This document shows positions 1-11,985 of a stretch of DNA of 64,000 nt, in pieces; position 1 is the first letter of the stretch, and every line of letters starts with the position of its first letter. The translations under genes were made by a program, and so were the position numbers. The stretch spans positions 53,482,966 to 53,546,965 of the forward strand of contig OX393576.1 in NCBI GenBank assembly GCA_947652605.1, read 5' to 3'. Below the pieces are notes generated by a model, which was not told the origin of the DNA, did no database searches, and saw only the letters and a program-made list of their open reading frames with translations. Origin of the DNA: Elmis aenea. Its lineage: Eukaryota > Arthropoda > Insecta > Coleoptera > Elmidae.

Positions 1-1124
1 AACGTCAATTATAAAAAGTTATTGTGTAAAAACTTAGGAAATCATTCATATACAGGGGCAAAAAGTTCAAACTTTTACAATTGGATAAATATTCCTTGAC
101 GTAATGAAACTGAACAATACACTAACGTCTACTATATCACTACAAGTAAAAGCAAAACAGCTCTAAACCATTTTTTCGCGGATAAAAAACAAAAGCATAA
201 CGACAAAGTCGTAAAAGACGAATCAAACAGTCTCCGACAAATTAATACACATCAAAATCGTTCGTATTAAAACAAATCGTTACACTATTCAGCATTTTAT
301 TGACATTAAATATTTAATATCAGGCCATTACATATCTTTCACTCAAAATAAATCCTTTATTAAGCTAATTTAAACAAGTTTAGCCGCATGTCACTGTAGA
401 ACTAGTTATGTTATTGGTATTAAAATCAACGTAGCGTAAGGTAACTGACCAATAGCAAAGTCCTAATAAAATTTCTTTCAAATTAGCCATAAACACATTA
501 ATTTCGAACGGTCGTAACTAAAGTTAACGGCTACATATCATACCCAGTCCATCTACGGATCAGCTGATGATGACGTGCTAACCAACAGCAATTATGATCT
601 CGTTTACAAGGTGCTATACGTTGTATATAATCTGGACCTTCCTACGCACACGTTGGCTGTATCCACTGATGGCACACTGGCATTGAAGTTACTCAATAAT
701 AGGCACTGTTTACCGTGAAGTCTTTACGTAATATTTGCACAAGTATTTCATACGTTAAAACAATTTACATATATTCTTGGTAGCGTGATTTAAAACAGTT
801 CGAAATGTGTTATAAATATTTACGATATTAAAATACAGGTTTTGCTATAAACTGCTCAAGTTGCTGGATTAACACAAATTTGTAAAATTGCATATTATAC
901 TCATAAATAATGTCCTTTTATCAACTACGATAATAAAAAGATTTACGTCCATAAAAAAAATTATTAACATTATACATTCTCCATCCACAAAGTTTTTTTT
1001 TCCTTTAATTTCCGTAGCATTGTTCATAATACAAATTAGATTTTAACTTGAACCATGTTTTAGCTTTGATGTATTTAAGATTTATAAATTTTTTTCCCGA
1101 TTGAAATGTTTAAATAATCTGAAT
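1..1124. other. non-coding AT-rich DNA
   Basis: No open frame, exon or repeat end could be recognised. Given the orientation of foxo it may be intronic foxo sequence, but nothing in the bases proves this. Confidence 0.4.
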
Positions 1125-1126
1125 GG

Positions 1127-1168
<42 letters not shown>

Positions 1169-1985
1169 GTGTCTTTATTGCCATAAGAAATAAATAAATA
1201 ATACAACAATATTATTACATAATATATGTTATATGGCAACCGCAAGGCGTAGTTCAATACATTGTCTAGGACAATGTATTATTGCTCTTCCACTCAACCT
1301 TGTTTGAAGGTACATTCAAAATAAAACTTTTAATAATAAAAATATGAGGCAACATTTATAATGTTGAAGACAAAATAATATTTCCAAAAACAACCTATTT
1401 ACATGTTAACTGCCAAAGCTTGCAAATCTGATTCAACAATAGGACTGAAGCAAAAAAAAAAAATTTTAAAAAAAAAGAAAAAAAAATTACTACAATAATA
1501 GCCTGCCCTCAGCCACAATACGGTAAACCTTTCTCTTAAATGACTTTGAGTCACAGATTTTCAAACTGTCCGGAATAGAGTTGTATAATTTGTAAATATT
1601 AAAAGAAAATGATCGTTCAAAGAACTTGGTTTTGTGTTGTGGTGGACTGATACGACCCCTATTCCTGACGTTCAAGTTATGGACATCAGTTCTGAAGGTA
1701 ATTTTGTTTAGTAAATATTTAGGAGCTTTAGACAGAAATAAATTATGGTACGGAGTGACGCTTTGTAGGATACGTTTATTTTGCATATTGACCCATCCCA
1801 TTACCTTAAATTTAAGGGAAATTTTTTGAAATTTTCTTATGCCATAAACAAATCTAAATGAACTGTTTTGAACCCTTTGAATTTTACATTTGGTATCGTA
1901 ATCTAAGCAGTGACCATAAACTGGTGTAAGGACTTCGAACAACACCTGCGAAGTATAGTATGGCTAATGTGAAAAGAGTCCCCCC
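1125..1985 (-). mobile_element. 5'-truncated LINE, 3' end with (TAT)n tail
   Basis: This is the 3' end of a non-LTR retrotransposon on the minus strand. The frame at 1490-1945 (151 codons) resembles the region after the reverse transcriptase domain in CR1/Jockey-type elements: a VYGHCLDYDTKCKIQRVQNS stretch, then a RTDVHNLN..R.R..ISPPQHKT block. The catalytic RT core and endonuclease are missing, as expected from 5' truncation during insertion. Below the stop lies about 350 bp of 3' UTR, an AATAAA-containing end, and a pure trinucleotide run at about 1129-1168 that serves as the tail. The A-rich run at 1450-1490 lies just 3' of the stop. The family name is uncertain. That it is a LINE tail is fairly secure. 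Confidence 0.75.
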
Positions 1986-2841
1986 CATCTAAGACCATAG
2001 ATATTCTTTGAGCAAGTAGCCTGGCGTTATTATGTTGCAATATAACCTTTTTTTAATTAACAAATACACAAGGTTTTTCAATTAGAGTTCGAAAAAGACA
2101 ATTAGCTTCTACAGTACAAATCGTTTGAGGAGAATTTAAAATTCCCGAAAGATATTCATCAAAAGGTTTCACTAATCACATAACATAATCACATTACGCA
2201 AAAAAGTTACTCAAAAACAGATCCTGTTGAGGAACTTTACAAATCCACCACACTCCAAATGCTTTTTCATGTAATTACCATTTATTTAACGCATTGTAAA
2301 AAATTACTTTGGGGGAGAAAATTTTACAGACCACAAAAATGTTAAAACGGGAAAATCAATTATTTTTTAAGCTATACCTACATTTTATAAAGAAAGCCTA
2401 CACAATTTTAAAGAAAGGTGGATGAAATTGTAAATAATAATAGAAACTGAATTAAAAATATGTTTTATTAGTTTTGTAAAATAACTTGCAGGCATCCCTT
2501 ATATTAACAAACATTTTTGCATTTTTTCTTGCGATAACTTCATAAAGCAACGTGCCAAAAGTCTATTAAAATTATTGCACCAAAATCATCTACAAAAATG
2601 TTACCACTACAACAAAATGTAACGCTGTAAAATAGAATCGTCAAGAGCTTTTGATAAGTCTATTGTAGTTAACTCTCATAAGTTGTCCCTTCATCAAGAC
2701 AAATGTGAAAATGTCTAATAGTAGCTTTTCGGATATTTATTTGGAAAACTCTTCAAAATCGATTCCCAGTCACTCGTAATTTATAAATTCTCCAATTTAA
2801 TAGACCATAATTTAAAATTAAAACATGAGTCATCATAAATG
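1986..2841. other. no feature seen
   Basis: AT-rich sequence without recognisable coding or repeat structure. Confidence 0.35.
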
Positions 2842-2844
2842 TAG

Positions 2845-2881
2845 ACTGTAGAGTGTAGACTCTACACTCTACACTGTAGAC
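2845..2881. repeat. short imperfect palindrome at a hAT insertion site
   Basis: Alternating GTAGA and TCTAC words form an imperfect palindrome with a perfect core (GAGTGTAGACTCTACACTC). Its last 8 bases are the left target duplication of the hAT element that follows. Confidence 0.6.
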
Positions 2882-4068
2882 CAGAGGTTCCCAATCTTTT
2901 TAAGATGTTGTACCGGTATGTAGTAGACAATATGGTGGCGTACCAGTAAGTAAATATTTTTAAAAATACGAGTCCTAAAAAAAATGTCCTAAATTCTCAA
3001 GTGATGACTTTTTTTGTCGTTTGTCTCTCTAAAAAATTTTGTAGAGCAAAAAAAAAGACTAATCCTACAATAAAACTTTCCTAAATTTCCAACAATTTTA
3101 GGTAAATATTTTGGAAACATAGAATGCAATGCTACATGCACAATTGTAATAAAATCCTGGGATACCAACATAAACTTGGTTATTTTATTTTCGGTCTGAA
3201 ATAAGCGGGCATTAATCATTTTCGATCATCCGATATAAGCAGATAATTATTTTAAATGTACATACAGGGTGAGGCATCACTTAAATTAGGTTACAACGGT
3301 TAACACAAAACTACTGCATTACATTTTTTACCGTTTTGTATCATTTTTAAAGCCTACTAATGTAAATTAATTAATACCGTACGCTTTTAAAACAAAATTG
3401 TTCTTTTGCGATTTTCTTAAAAATTTTGTTATGTAAGGGTATAAAAGTTTTGGTGCGTTGAAAAGAGAAAGAAAATGTCTTTAAAACCGTATAAAAAAAT
3501 ATGTATGGGCCCGTTTAAAAAAAAAACAAATATGGTGCCGTAACTCCTAAAAAACAAAAAACAAAAACAAAAATTTGACGTGACAATATTTTGGGAAATA
3601 TTGTATAAAACAACTTTTATTTGAATTTTTTTTGATAATTCTTTCCAATAACAAAATAAGTGGGGGTGTCATAAGTGATGCCTCGCCCTTTAGGTGTCTA
3701 CAAATCTATTTCTTGTTCTTCTACACACATGTGATTTTATGACTGTTTTTATGTGTGTTTATTGATTTTATGTCACATTGTTACCTACCACCGTGAAAAG
3801 AGAAAGTAATCGGACTGAAAAAAGATAGACAATCGCTCGGATTTGGCGATGTATTGTATTTAAAAAAAATAATTATTTTATACAAAATATTGTTTCCATT
3901 ATTATTTCAGCCAATGTCAATGTCATAAAAGTTGCTAAATGCCTTAGGCAGCTTGCACATAACATGGATGCTATATAAAAAAAATATATATCATTTACTT
4001 ATCGCGTACCGGTAGCTCGACATTCGCGTACCGGGACCGGTACGCGTACCACAGTTTGGGAACGCCTG
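2882..4068. mobile_element. non-autonomous hAT element with 8-bp TSD
   Basis: The element starts CAGAGGTTCCCAATC and ends TTTGGGAACGCCTG, an inverted pair of the CAGNGGTTCCCAA class. It is flanked on both sides by the identical octamer CTGTAGAC (2874-2881 and 4069-4076), the 8-bp target duplication typical of hAT transposons. Close to the ends are further inverted words (ACCGGTAC/GTACCGGT). At 1187 bp it has no transposase frame, so it must have been mobilised in trans. A second, smaller element lies inside it. Confidence 0.88.
3263..3692. mobile_element. MITE nested in the hAT element, ACAGGGTG/TA type
   Basis: The left end ACAGGGTGAGGCATCACTTA is mirrored at the right end by AAGTGATGCCTCGCCCTT, next to TA on both sides. 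The interior is AT-rich and has no coding frame. It lies wholly inside the hAT element at 2882-4068, so it inserted later or was carried by it. Confidence 0.7.
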
Positions 4069-4076
4069 CTGTAGAC

Positions 4077-4994
4077 GATAGATTTTTCTACCGTTAGCCA
4101 TCTTCAACTGTTTAATCTACTTTAGAAACTTTACTGGCGCTTTTCATTTGTTTAGATATGAACGGACAATTATCAACTTAATACAAAAAATTACCAAAAA
4201 ATCCTTGATATTACCCTTGACTATAATACTTATAGTCAAGGATATTACTTAACCCCTCAACTGCACTCCAAACAAATGAAAATCGTCAGTCAAGTTAAAA
4301 CCCGCACTGAATTCAATTGACTTAACTACGGATTATAATGCGACATTTACACTAAACGAAATTTAACAGGCAGATCATGGATTAAACCGAGATTATAATG
4401 TCAGGGTTACGATATAAAATACGACTTAAATCTAGAAATTAATACAACGAGACTCAGAAATCGTCTCGAGTGCAGAATTTCCTATCGGTATATAAACCAA
4501 AGAAAGACAAGTGAACGGCAAAGATCAGGCTGTGGTATTATTAAAAGTGAAGCGTGTCACGGTGCCCCCAATACGGTCCGCGCCTAATTTTAAACCCTAG
4601 CTGTGAGTATAAATTCCACACACTCCAAATGTACTAAACCTCGTGGTCAATTAACTTGAAATTTTACACAATCGAAATGGTTCGTTAGTAAAAGTTACCT
4701 TCAACGAGAATTTATTATTATAATAGGAAAATGGAAGTACTACAATAAAAATTTGACCTTCTTAAGGCCATTATGCGTTATTTTACATGCTTCCTGTTAC
4801 GCACAGAATAGTATATTTTTAAGTACAGGTTTTAAACAAAATTTTATGCTTTTAAGCAACTAATCAGTAGTCCAACCTTCGCGAATTTTTCAACAAAATT
4901 AATAAACGTTGTAAGTTATATCGTAATACCATTAAAATTACAATATTTAATCAATTAAGAACAGGAACCATGAACATTAAATCAAAAAAATACT
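4077..4994. other. non-coding, one small hairpin
   Basis: The only structure noticed is a perfect 10-bp stem near 4217-4241 (CTTGACTATA, five-base loop, TATAGTCAAG). Otherwise no gene or element. Confidence 0.4.
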
Positions 4995-5002
4995 ACTTAA
5001 GG

Positions 5003-5228
5003 CAGTGGTTTCCAACCTGTGGGGCTCGCAGCTGTTGCCAAAATATTATTTTTGAATACAAACAAACAAAAATAACTTTGTTTTTACAGAATATGGTATA
5101 TTTGTTTTGTAGCCCATTAAATAATTATTAAAGTATGAAATTAGATTGTAACGAAAAGTAAGGGGGGCGCAATTTTTTTTTTTTTATGAAAAAGGGGGGC
5201 GTAGGTACAAAAAGATTGGAAACCACTG
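5003..5228. mobile_element. short hAT MITE with 8-bp TSD
   Basis: 226 bp bounded by CAGTGGTTTCCAACCT and AGATTGGAAACCACTG, with the octamer ACTTAAGG duplicated at 4995-5002 and 5229-5236. No coding capacity. The ends are a different hAT subtype from the element at 2882. Confidence 0.9.
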
Positions 5229-5236
5229 ACTTAAGG

Positions 5237-5735
5237 TATAGGCATGACAATTTTTTAACTATCACTAAATTTAATTTTCTTCTAACTTCAATTGCAAATA
5301 CAACTTTGAAAAATGTAAATTAAAAAAACCTCTGACAAAAAAAAATTAAATTATCTCTTTCTTTTACTAATTGGAATAGAAAAGTGGAAAGCGTTTAGCT
5401 TGTAGACTAAATGTATAAAAACCTGTTACTTAACTGTCTACAAAAATTATCTTTTAATAGTCTGTAGGACCGTCCGCTATTTAGCGTATTTTCATTCGTT
5501 TCCTCATTATTTTATTACAGTCAAGTACTAATTGAAATACCACAGATTAATGAGGTACTTTTTTGTATTAATAATTTTATGCAAGCATTCGCATCTTAAA
5601 AGATACAACAAAATTATTTTCTGCTTTCCATGCGTTAACAACCTCGACTTATTTTTAGCAATAAATGAAAAATAAAAAGAGACTAAAAAGTATCTAATTT
5701 CAACAAAATTTCTTGTAATCGTTTTAAAACATACG
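5237..5735. other. no feature seen
   Basis: AT-rich, no supported gene or repeat. Confidence 0.35.
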
Positions 5736-6318
5736 GGAGCGTGGGGCGAAATTGAGTATTTCACTTTTCAGAACTTATATTTTATATCAAATGAAGCAAT
5801 ATTTTCGTTTCTGTTATTTTAATCCCTTTATTATCAAATAAATATCTGGAAACGATTTTTGGATAACAGTTTAGAGTTTAGAGTAATACTACTGATTATT
5901 TAAAATAGACGAGTTGAAATAAATACATAAAATTTGCCCCGTTTTGTCTTATAGGTGGAGCAAGATGGGGTACTTTTTTTTAGTAATATAAAATAAAACG
6001 TTACTTTTTTTCTAATGCAAAATCATTGCTTACAATTAACACAAATGTGTAAATGATCGTCTTTATCACTTTACAGTTCCGCACAGGAGTGTAGAGCCCA
6101 TTTTAGGCAAGAGAAATAGCGAATCATCTTTCTTCAGAATAATCATGACAATACATGGCATTCACGTATTTAATAAGTTTGTTCTGTTACTACCTGATGG
6201 TACGATTTGGGGAATTAGGTGTACACTACAGGTTTTGCTAACTTTGGTGTATGCGTTTTTTTTTTTTAAAGGCATACACTCGGGACATAACGGCGTAGTG
6301 TCCCGTTTTGCCCCGTGC
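5736..6318. repeat. possible TIR element with GGGGC ends
   Basis: The words GCGTGGGGCGAAA near 5737 and TTTTGCCCCGTGCGG near 6307 are inverted copies. Related GCCCCGTTTTG and AAGATGGGG words lie between them. No target duplication could be fixed and there is no coding frame. Confidence 0.35.
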
Positions 6319-6527
6319 GGTTTCAACATTAGCTAGCATGGTGAAATGTAGCTTAGTTTTACCTACATGCAATAGAAGAAGTATCCAGTATTGTAAAATC
6401 ACCACAAAATATAACATAGCACACCAATATTTGAGGAATGGCGGTCAATTGTTGTAGATCACCCTGTTTCAACATAGTTCTAAATAGTTCTGGAAAATTG
6501 CACCACATTCAGGCAAAATAAAGGCTG

Positions 6528-6777
6528 TACAGGGTGGTCCAAATTCGATGGGATTGCATGGGTATCTCGCTTAATATTTAAGATAGAGAAACGGTTAAAT
6601 TACCAAAAATGTGCAGTTTTTTGAGACAAACTCAGAACCGGAAATGATAGAATATTTTTGAAAACGGTTCTGAGTTTGTCTCAAAAAACTGCACATTTTT
6701 GGTAATTTAACCGTTTCTCTATCTTAAATATTAAGCCAGATAACCATGCAATCCCATCGAATTTGGACCAACCTGTA
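6528..6777. mobile_element. foldback MITE, ACAGGGTGG ends
   Basis: About 110-bp arms are almost perfect inverted copies around a spacer of about 22 bp. The ends read TACAGGGTGGTCC and GGACCAACCTGTA (one mismatch). TA at both ends suggests a Tc1/mariner-type target. The end matches the right end of the DUF4817 element near 53378 in its first 13 bases or so. Confidence 0.8.
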
Positions 6778-8110
6778 CCCTGGTGTACCCCATGTTTCCC
6801 TACAAGACATAAGCGTCTTTTTCAACTGATTAATAAAAATTAACTCTAGATAACAAGTATATTAAAATTTTCATTCAAAACAATATACTTAATTTAAATA
6901 AATAATGTTAATATTTACAAAACATTCTGAATAAAATCGTGCCAGGCTTATATAATTAAACGCTTATTAAATCGCATTGTTAGTTTAAACGTGCTATTTT
7001 AATTCTTTCGTAATTAATATTTTAACAAACGTAAATTTTTTAACTCTACTAAGACATTGAAATTAGCCACAATTAGACCGTAGTTCTCAATTAAATACGA
7101 AAATTCAATAATCTAGTTTTCCAGTAGGTACAAAAATTAGAAAAATAAAAATTTGGAAGTAAAATTTATTTGTAGTCTATTCAAATTACAAACAATTGCT
7201 TATGATCCGTAATTTAAATGACTTCCTTTGTTTTATCTATGTAAGTAAGTAGTACTTAGCTGTTTTAAATTGCAATATTTTGACCTGCTAACGTAAGCTG
7301 TTAACCAGTACACACTTGGCATTTTGTTTTATCATACAGCGGCAAATAAATAATGCTAATTAGAAAAGTTAAAAAGCAGTAACAATTCCCAAACTACCAA
7401 AAACTTACTTAAAAATTTAACAGAAAAAAAACTTTGTTCCCAAAAAAAGTTGAAAATTCTTAACAAATACCGGCATCTTTAAAAAGTCTTTTTACGCTCC
7501 ATGCCAAAAATTACGCAACAATGGCAACTACTAACTACTTAATACTACCTAACTGAAATTACTAACAACTTGCTTAAAAATTAATAGCAAATAAACTAAA
7601 CCCTATAAAACAAAATGTTAGAGCGATTTAAATGTATAAAAACCTATAGTGTGCACAAATTAGCCTTCAATTCAACTATATCAAGTCAAAAATTAACAAG
7701 TGTTGCTAACCTACTAATAGCGGATCCTCTAAGTAAGTTAAGATAATGTAAAATTTCTAATTACTGCTTTATGATGACCTACAACACTTACCATTCCCAA
7801 ATGTTTGAACTTTTATTTGCTATCAACACTGTTAATAACCCAACAAATGATATTAGAAGAGCAAAACAGTATGTGGCTTAAAATAGCGTTACTAATTTAC
7901 CACCAACAGCTTAGATTTATTAAGTGCAATTGGCAGTAAATTCCATAACTTAACAACTTACTAACACAGGTAAATACAATGACAACAATATTTGAAGCAG
8001 TTAGAGCTACATTTAGGTAATCAAACTATTCATGAAGAACTTTTACTTAACCGTGTTTGAAATGATGTGAAGAAACATAAAAAAAAAAGAGTTTTTCTGT
8101 CTTTTAATGC
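6778..8110. other. no feature seen
   Basis: AT-rich sequence with no supported gene, RNA or repeat. Confidence 0.35.
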
Positions 8111-8225
8111 AATGGGCCGTTTACACTTATGGTTTTGCACGTGGTTTTGCCGACTTGGTTATGCATGTGGTTATGATCGGGTGTGTGAATGCTAAAACCA
8201 AGCAATTTTATTGACCTGGTTTTTT
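8111..8225. repeat. solo element end, GGGCCGTTTACAC type
   Basis: GGGCCGTTTACACTTATGG followed by repeats of TGGTTTTG-like words resembles the end of Harbinger-like TIR elements. The matching right end was not found, perhaps because of the neighbouring LINE. Confidence 0.35.
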
Positions 8226-8254
8226 TTTTTAAATGTTGACAATATCTGGAGCAT

Positions 8255-9060
8255 GTATGATGATGATGATGATCGGGGTTTGGCCGTCCGCAGGACGGCC
8301 AGCCCTTATAGGGACACTTTGGTCCCTCTTGGGCGATGAGAATGGAGTTTTGGGAGTTCTGAAAGAAGAGGTTGTGCAGTATCGGACGCTCAGTTGAGCT
8401 GTGTCATCAGTGAGAGAGGTTTAGTGTTTGTGGTTGGGTAGGAGGCAATGGCTAGGGGTGTTTAGAGAAAGGCTTGGGGGTGTTTTTGGAGAGAAGGCTT
8501 GGGGGTGTTTTTGAGAGGAGGCTTGGGGGCGTTTTTGAGAGAAGGCTTGGGGGTGTTTTTAGCGATAAGGCTCGGGGGTGTTATCGATTGCTAATTGATA
8601 TATTTGGGGCAGGTTGGAGGTTTTTGCCAGAAGAATGGTGGGAATGTGTCTAAGCTTCCTGCGCGGTTTGCGAGTGTTGGGAGGCGGTGGAATGGAGAGA
8701 AGTGGGGTTATGCCGGGGACGTTGTTGTTGATGAGTCGGGTGGTGTAATGATCTAGATTGGAGGAGATTCTCTCATTGATTGGAAGGGTGTTAGCAAGCT
8801 GGTGTACCTCGTCTGAGGGGTGGAACTTATCGAGTCTGAGGCACTTTCGTAGTACGGCTCTTTCGAAGGGGAGGACTCTGCTTAGGATTTGTTTGGGTTT
8901 GGTAGAGAGAAGAAGAGCTCGGTATTCGAATATGGGTCTGATGAAGGTGGAGTATGTGTGTAACAGAGTTTTGGGGTATGTAGCTGGAGCGGAGCTAAAG
9001 CAGGCATTTTGATGCTGGAGCGGAGCAATTAAAAAATTGGACTGCTCCAAACCCGATTAT
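8255..9060 (-). mobile_element. 5'-truncated LINE with tandem repeats in its 3' part
   Basis: The minus-strand frame 8559-9050 (163 codons) resembles the end of ORF2 of Jockey-like non-LTR elements: TLLHTYSTFIRPIFEYR, then ERAVLRKCLRLD and a proline-rich tail. The RT catalytic motifs are absent. The 3' end on the minus strand is a (ATC)n run at about 8258-8272, a usual target-primed tail. Between stop and tail, four units of about 30 bp (G-rich on the plus strand) lie in tandem. The region is much richer in GC than its surroundings, consistent with a recent insertion. Confidence 0.7.
8465..8582. repeat. tandem repeat of about 30 bp, four copies
   Basis: Units built on GGCTTGGGGGTGTTTTT repeat with spacing of 29-31 bp. 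On the minus strand they run through the end of the LINE frame and into its 3' UTR. Confidence 0.8.
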
Positions 9061-11634
9061 AAATCCATACTTACAAGAAAATATCTTGTTATTCTGCAAT
9101 ATATACCTTTAAGCCTCACATGTATAAAACACTGACGTAACTAAATGAAAGCATTATCCAAGACGACAACAATATGCCAATTTCAATTATTACAAGCAAG
9201 AAAAGAAGTTTATCAGTCTTTTTTCTATAAATTCTATTACTTTAACTTGACACGCAACCCCAATTAAACGACTTATGTTTAGATACGCCACTGATTACAA
9301 GCGTAGCTATATTTATAGTAATAATAATCAAATATATTTTCTGTCAAGGTAATGCTTATTATTTCTAATTACATTCGTTTTATGGCATATAAACACCTAC
9401 CAATTGAAATTACGCAAAATACTGCACGTACCAATGATTTGGTAAAATCGTTCAAATTTATTTAAACACTCAACAGTAATTATTAAAAACATAAATGTTC
9501 ACAAACCATTCAATAAATAAACTAACTTGAATAATACCACATTATATTAAGCAATCAAATAGCTATAAACACATTTCGAGGTTAAACTACATTTATTGCA
9601 TTTTAGACTAAATTCAAATGCGCAATCTATAACTGATAAAGGAATGAAAACACTATAATGTTAAATTAATGTCAAAATAAAATGGATAATAATCATTGGT
9701 AATGCTGGTTAATCTTCATATATTGAATAGGAACGATTGTAAAAATACTAACAAAAAACTCAATTATTTTAGCTTATCAAAGCATCTGTAGCTATGACAT
9801 GTGTACGAGTATACTGAAAAAACCTACTAAAGTATGAACAAGAATGTAGGTATGTTTGAATTGGTTTTTATCACCATGAAGTTTTCAAGATAAATAATTT
9901 ATTAGAGCACAAAGATTTAGAATTAGTGCGTGGTTGTACCTCATTTCTGATTTTGAAAAGCGTTAATATCTTGAACATTCGTAGAAGAGGCAGTACAGTG
10001 AAAATTTTTGAAAGTACCAACAGTTAAAGTAATGGTTTAAAGTTAAAAAAAAAAAAGCTTACAAGACAGATATCTACGACTCTTAATTTGGAAACTTCGA
10101 AATTCTTAGACTAAGATGTGCATAAAATGTAGTTTCTTTAATCAACACTATTTTGGCAATAAACTTTTACTCATACTGCATCATTGAAGCAATAGTAAAA
10201 TCAAACAGTACATACCAAGTTCAATGTAAATAACCTCTGATACAAAATTGTTCCTAATTCTATGGCCACGGTAGCTTCAAGTCTATATTATTGAAAGAAA
10301 CACCATCAACAGTAAAACCTAGAATAATTTACTATATAAAGTATCGATAAGGCCAAGAGAACAATATTCAATATGACACAACGATAAAAATTAGATGACG
10401 AACTTGATATTTCAAGAGACACAATCCGTATTCTACTTAAGCAATTGCTACTTATTTTAACCACGTTAAACAGGCATCACAAGAACTCATTTTAAAAGCT
10501 GATACCTTGAAAAATGTGCCACAGAGCTGCGGTTGCGAAGTCCACAAACTGTTGCCAAGTATTCCTCATTTTTCATAACATTTGGTAACTGTATGTCAGC
10601 AATTGGTTAGGTAAATTATTGATGATAAAATATTTAACAGAATTAATAAATAACTAAAAACACGTTAACTTCAACAATGTTGGTAACACATGCACCCCAA
10701 GATATATACCATCTCATATATTATCGACGATATTTCTTTCAAGTTTCTGCTCAAAGACGCTTTTTCTCTAGTAAATTTTTAATCCTACGCCTAAAGACAT
10801 TCATTTCGCCATCACCTTCCATTTACTACCACTAAAACCAGTGGTTTGTAGATATAAAAAGCAATATTCAAAAATTTGAATCGCGTTTAATCGCCAAAAA
10901 ATGAAACAACTCCTTAGTAATTTTCCCAACTTTTATTTATCTACCTAAAATGATGCAGTAAAAAAATAATTACGCTATAAAGCTTCTTAAACAACAAAAC
11001 CGTCTAATAATCTCCTAAGAAGTCGTGCGTATTATTACGTTTCATAGAAATGATTTTCAAGAAATGTTTTGCGCACCAAAAATATCACCTAGTATAAACA
11101 CACTGCGAATTACGACGTGTTTCTTACAAGGTGAGCAACGTCTTTTATCGGTAATACGATTTAAACGTTTTTAAAGCTAGGAATTTTCGTCAAAGATTAA
11201 ATAATACAACGTATCACGTGTTTCAGTTGAAATATCTGTATGTAAAGTATCGATGCCTACTCAAACGCAAATACGGTTTAAAGAGGAAGCTGTTAGTACC
11301 AGTATCAACCGGATTATCAAGACTGTTTAAGGCTAGTTTTTAACTTCCACGATAATTACTGTAGAGTAACATTCACGAGTGGAATTGTACGAATACTGTG
11401 ATCGTCATCAAGAAATTACTTTGTATCCGTGGCTTATGCGGTATGAAAAGTGTGATGTCAAGGTTACTCACTACGAAAAGCGAAAGATCTAGCTAGCTAT
11501 CTGTCTCTATTTGCCATCGTCACGAAATACATCGACAAGTCAAGGCCGACGACGTGTTAGCCTACCAATACGGAATACCAATCGCTAGTTTTCGAAATAG
11601 GTAACAAAAGCGAAGCGAGAAAAGTGTTACATAC
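9061..11634 (-). other. foxo: proximal part of foxo intron 1
   Basis: This follows the splice donor of the foxo exon and contains no frame of exon size with forkhead similarity on the minus strand. It appears to be intron. No repeats stand out. The absence of the second forkhead exon here and further left implies that intron 1 is longer than 11.6 kb. Confidence 0.6.
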
Positions 11635-11985
11635 CTTCCAACCTGCAGAACTATTGCTGTCGCCTTTATCTTTGAAGTACGGGACATTCTGCACCATCCA
11701 TTCATAGATCTGCGAGAGGGTTAGTCGTTTTTCAGGCGAAGAGGTGATGGCTTGAGTGATGAGATCGGCATAGCTAAGATTACCCCATGCGTTGCGACGG
11801 CTCGAATTCTTTTTAGCGGGGATTGTCGTTGGCGCCGGAATGGGTAAAGCGCACTTGTTGCCCGATTCATCGCCTGGTTCGACGTAATTCTCTGGTCGCG
11901 GCAGAGGCCACGTGTTAGAGCGTGCGCGAGTTTGCGGTTCAAAACCGTCAAGTTCTGCCACCGGCTCCATCATATTTAAATTCAT
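11635..11985 (-). CDS. foxo: foxo, first coding exon (partial gene)
   Basis: FOXO is the forkhead transcription factor that is held in the cytoplasm by insulin/AKT signalling and otherwise drives stress, growth-arrest and longevity genes in the nucleus. The exon gives 117 residues from an ATG at 11985. An AKT site [10 protein letters not shown] lies at residues 20-29 with Thr25 as the phospho-acceptor. From about residue 65 the forkhead domain begins ([16 protein letters not shown], then [12 protein letters not shown] and the FOXO insert [11 protein letters not shown]). It ends in phase 0 at AAG/GTATGT, the intron position known from animal FOXO genes. Helix 3, NLS, the later AKT sites and the transactivation tail are on exons not in this window. 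Identification is firm. Confidence 0.96.

Noticed and set aside
1075..1257. Frame with a run of 14 isoleucines
   Set aside because: Translation of the trinucleotide tail of a LINE.
11721..11951. Second minus-strand frame within the foxo exon
   Set aside because: Overlaps the clearly conserved foxo frame in another phase.
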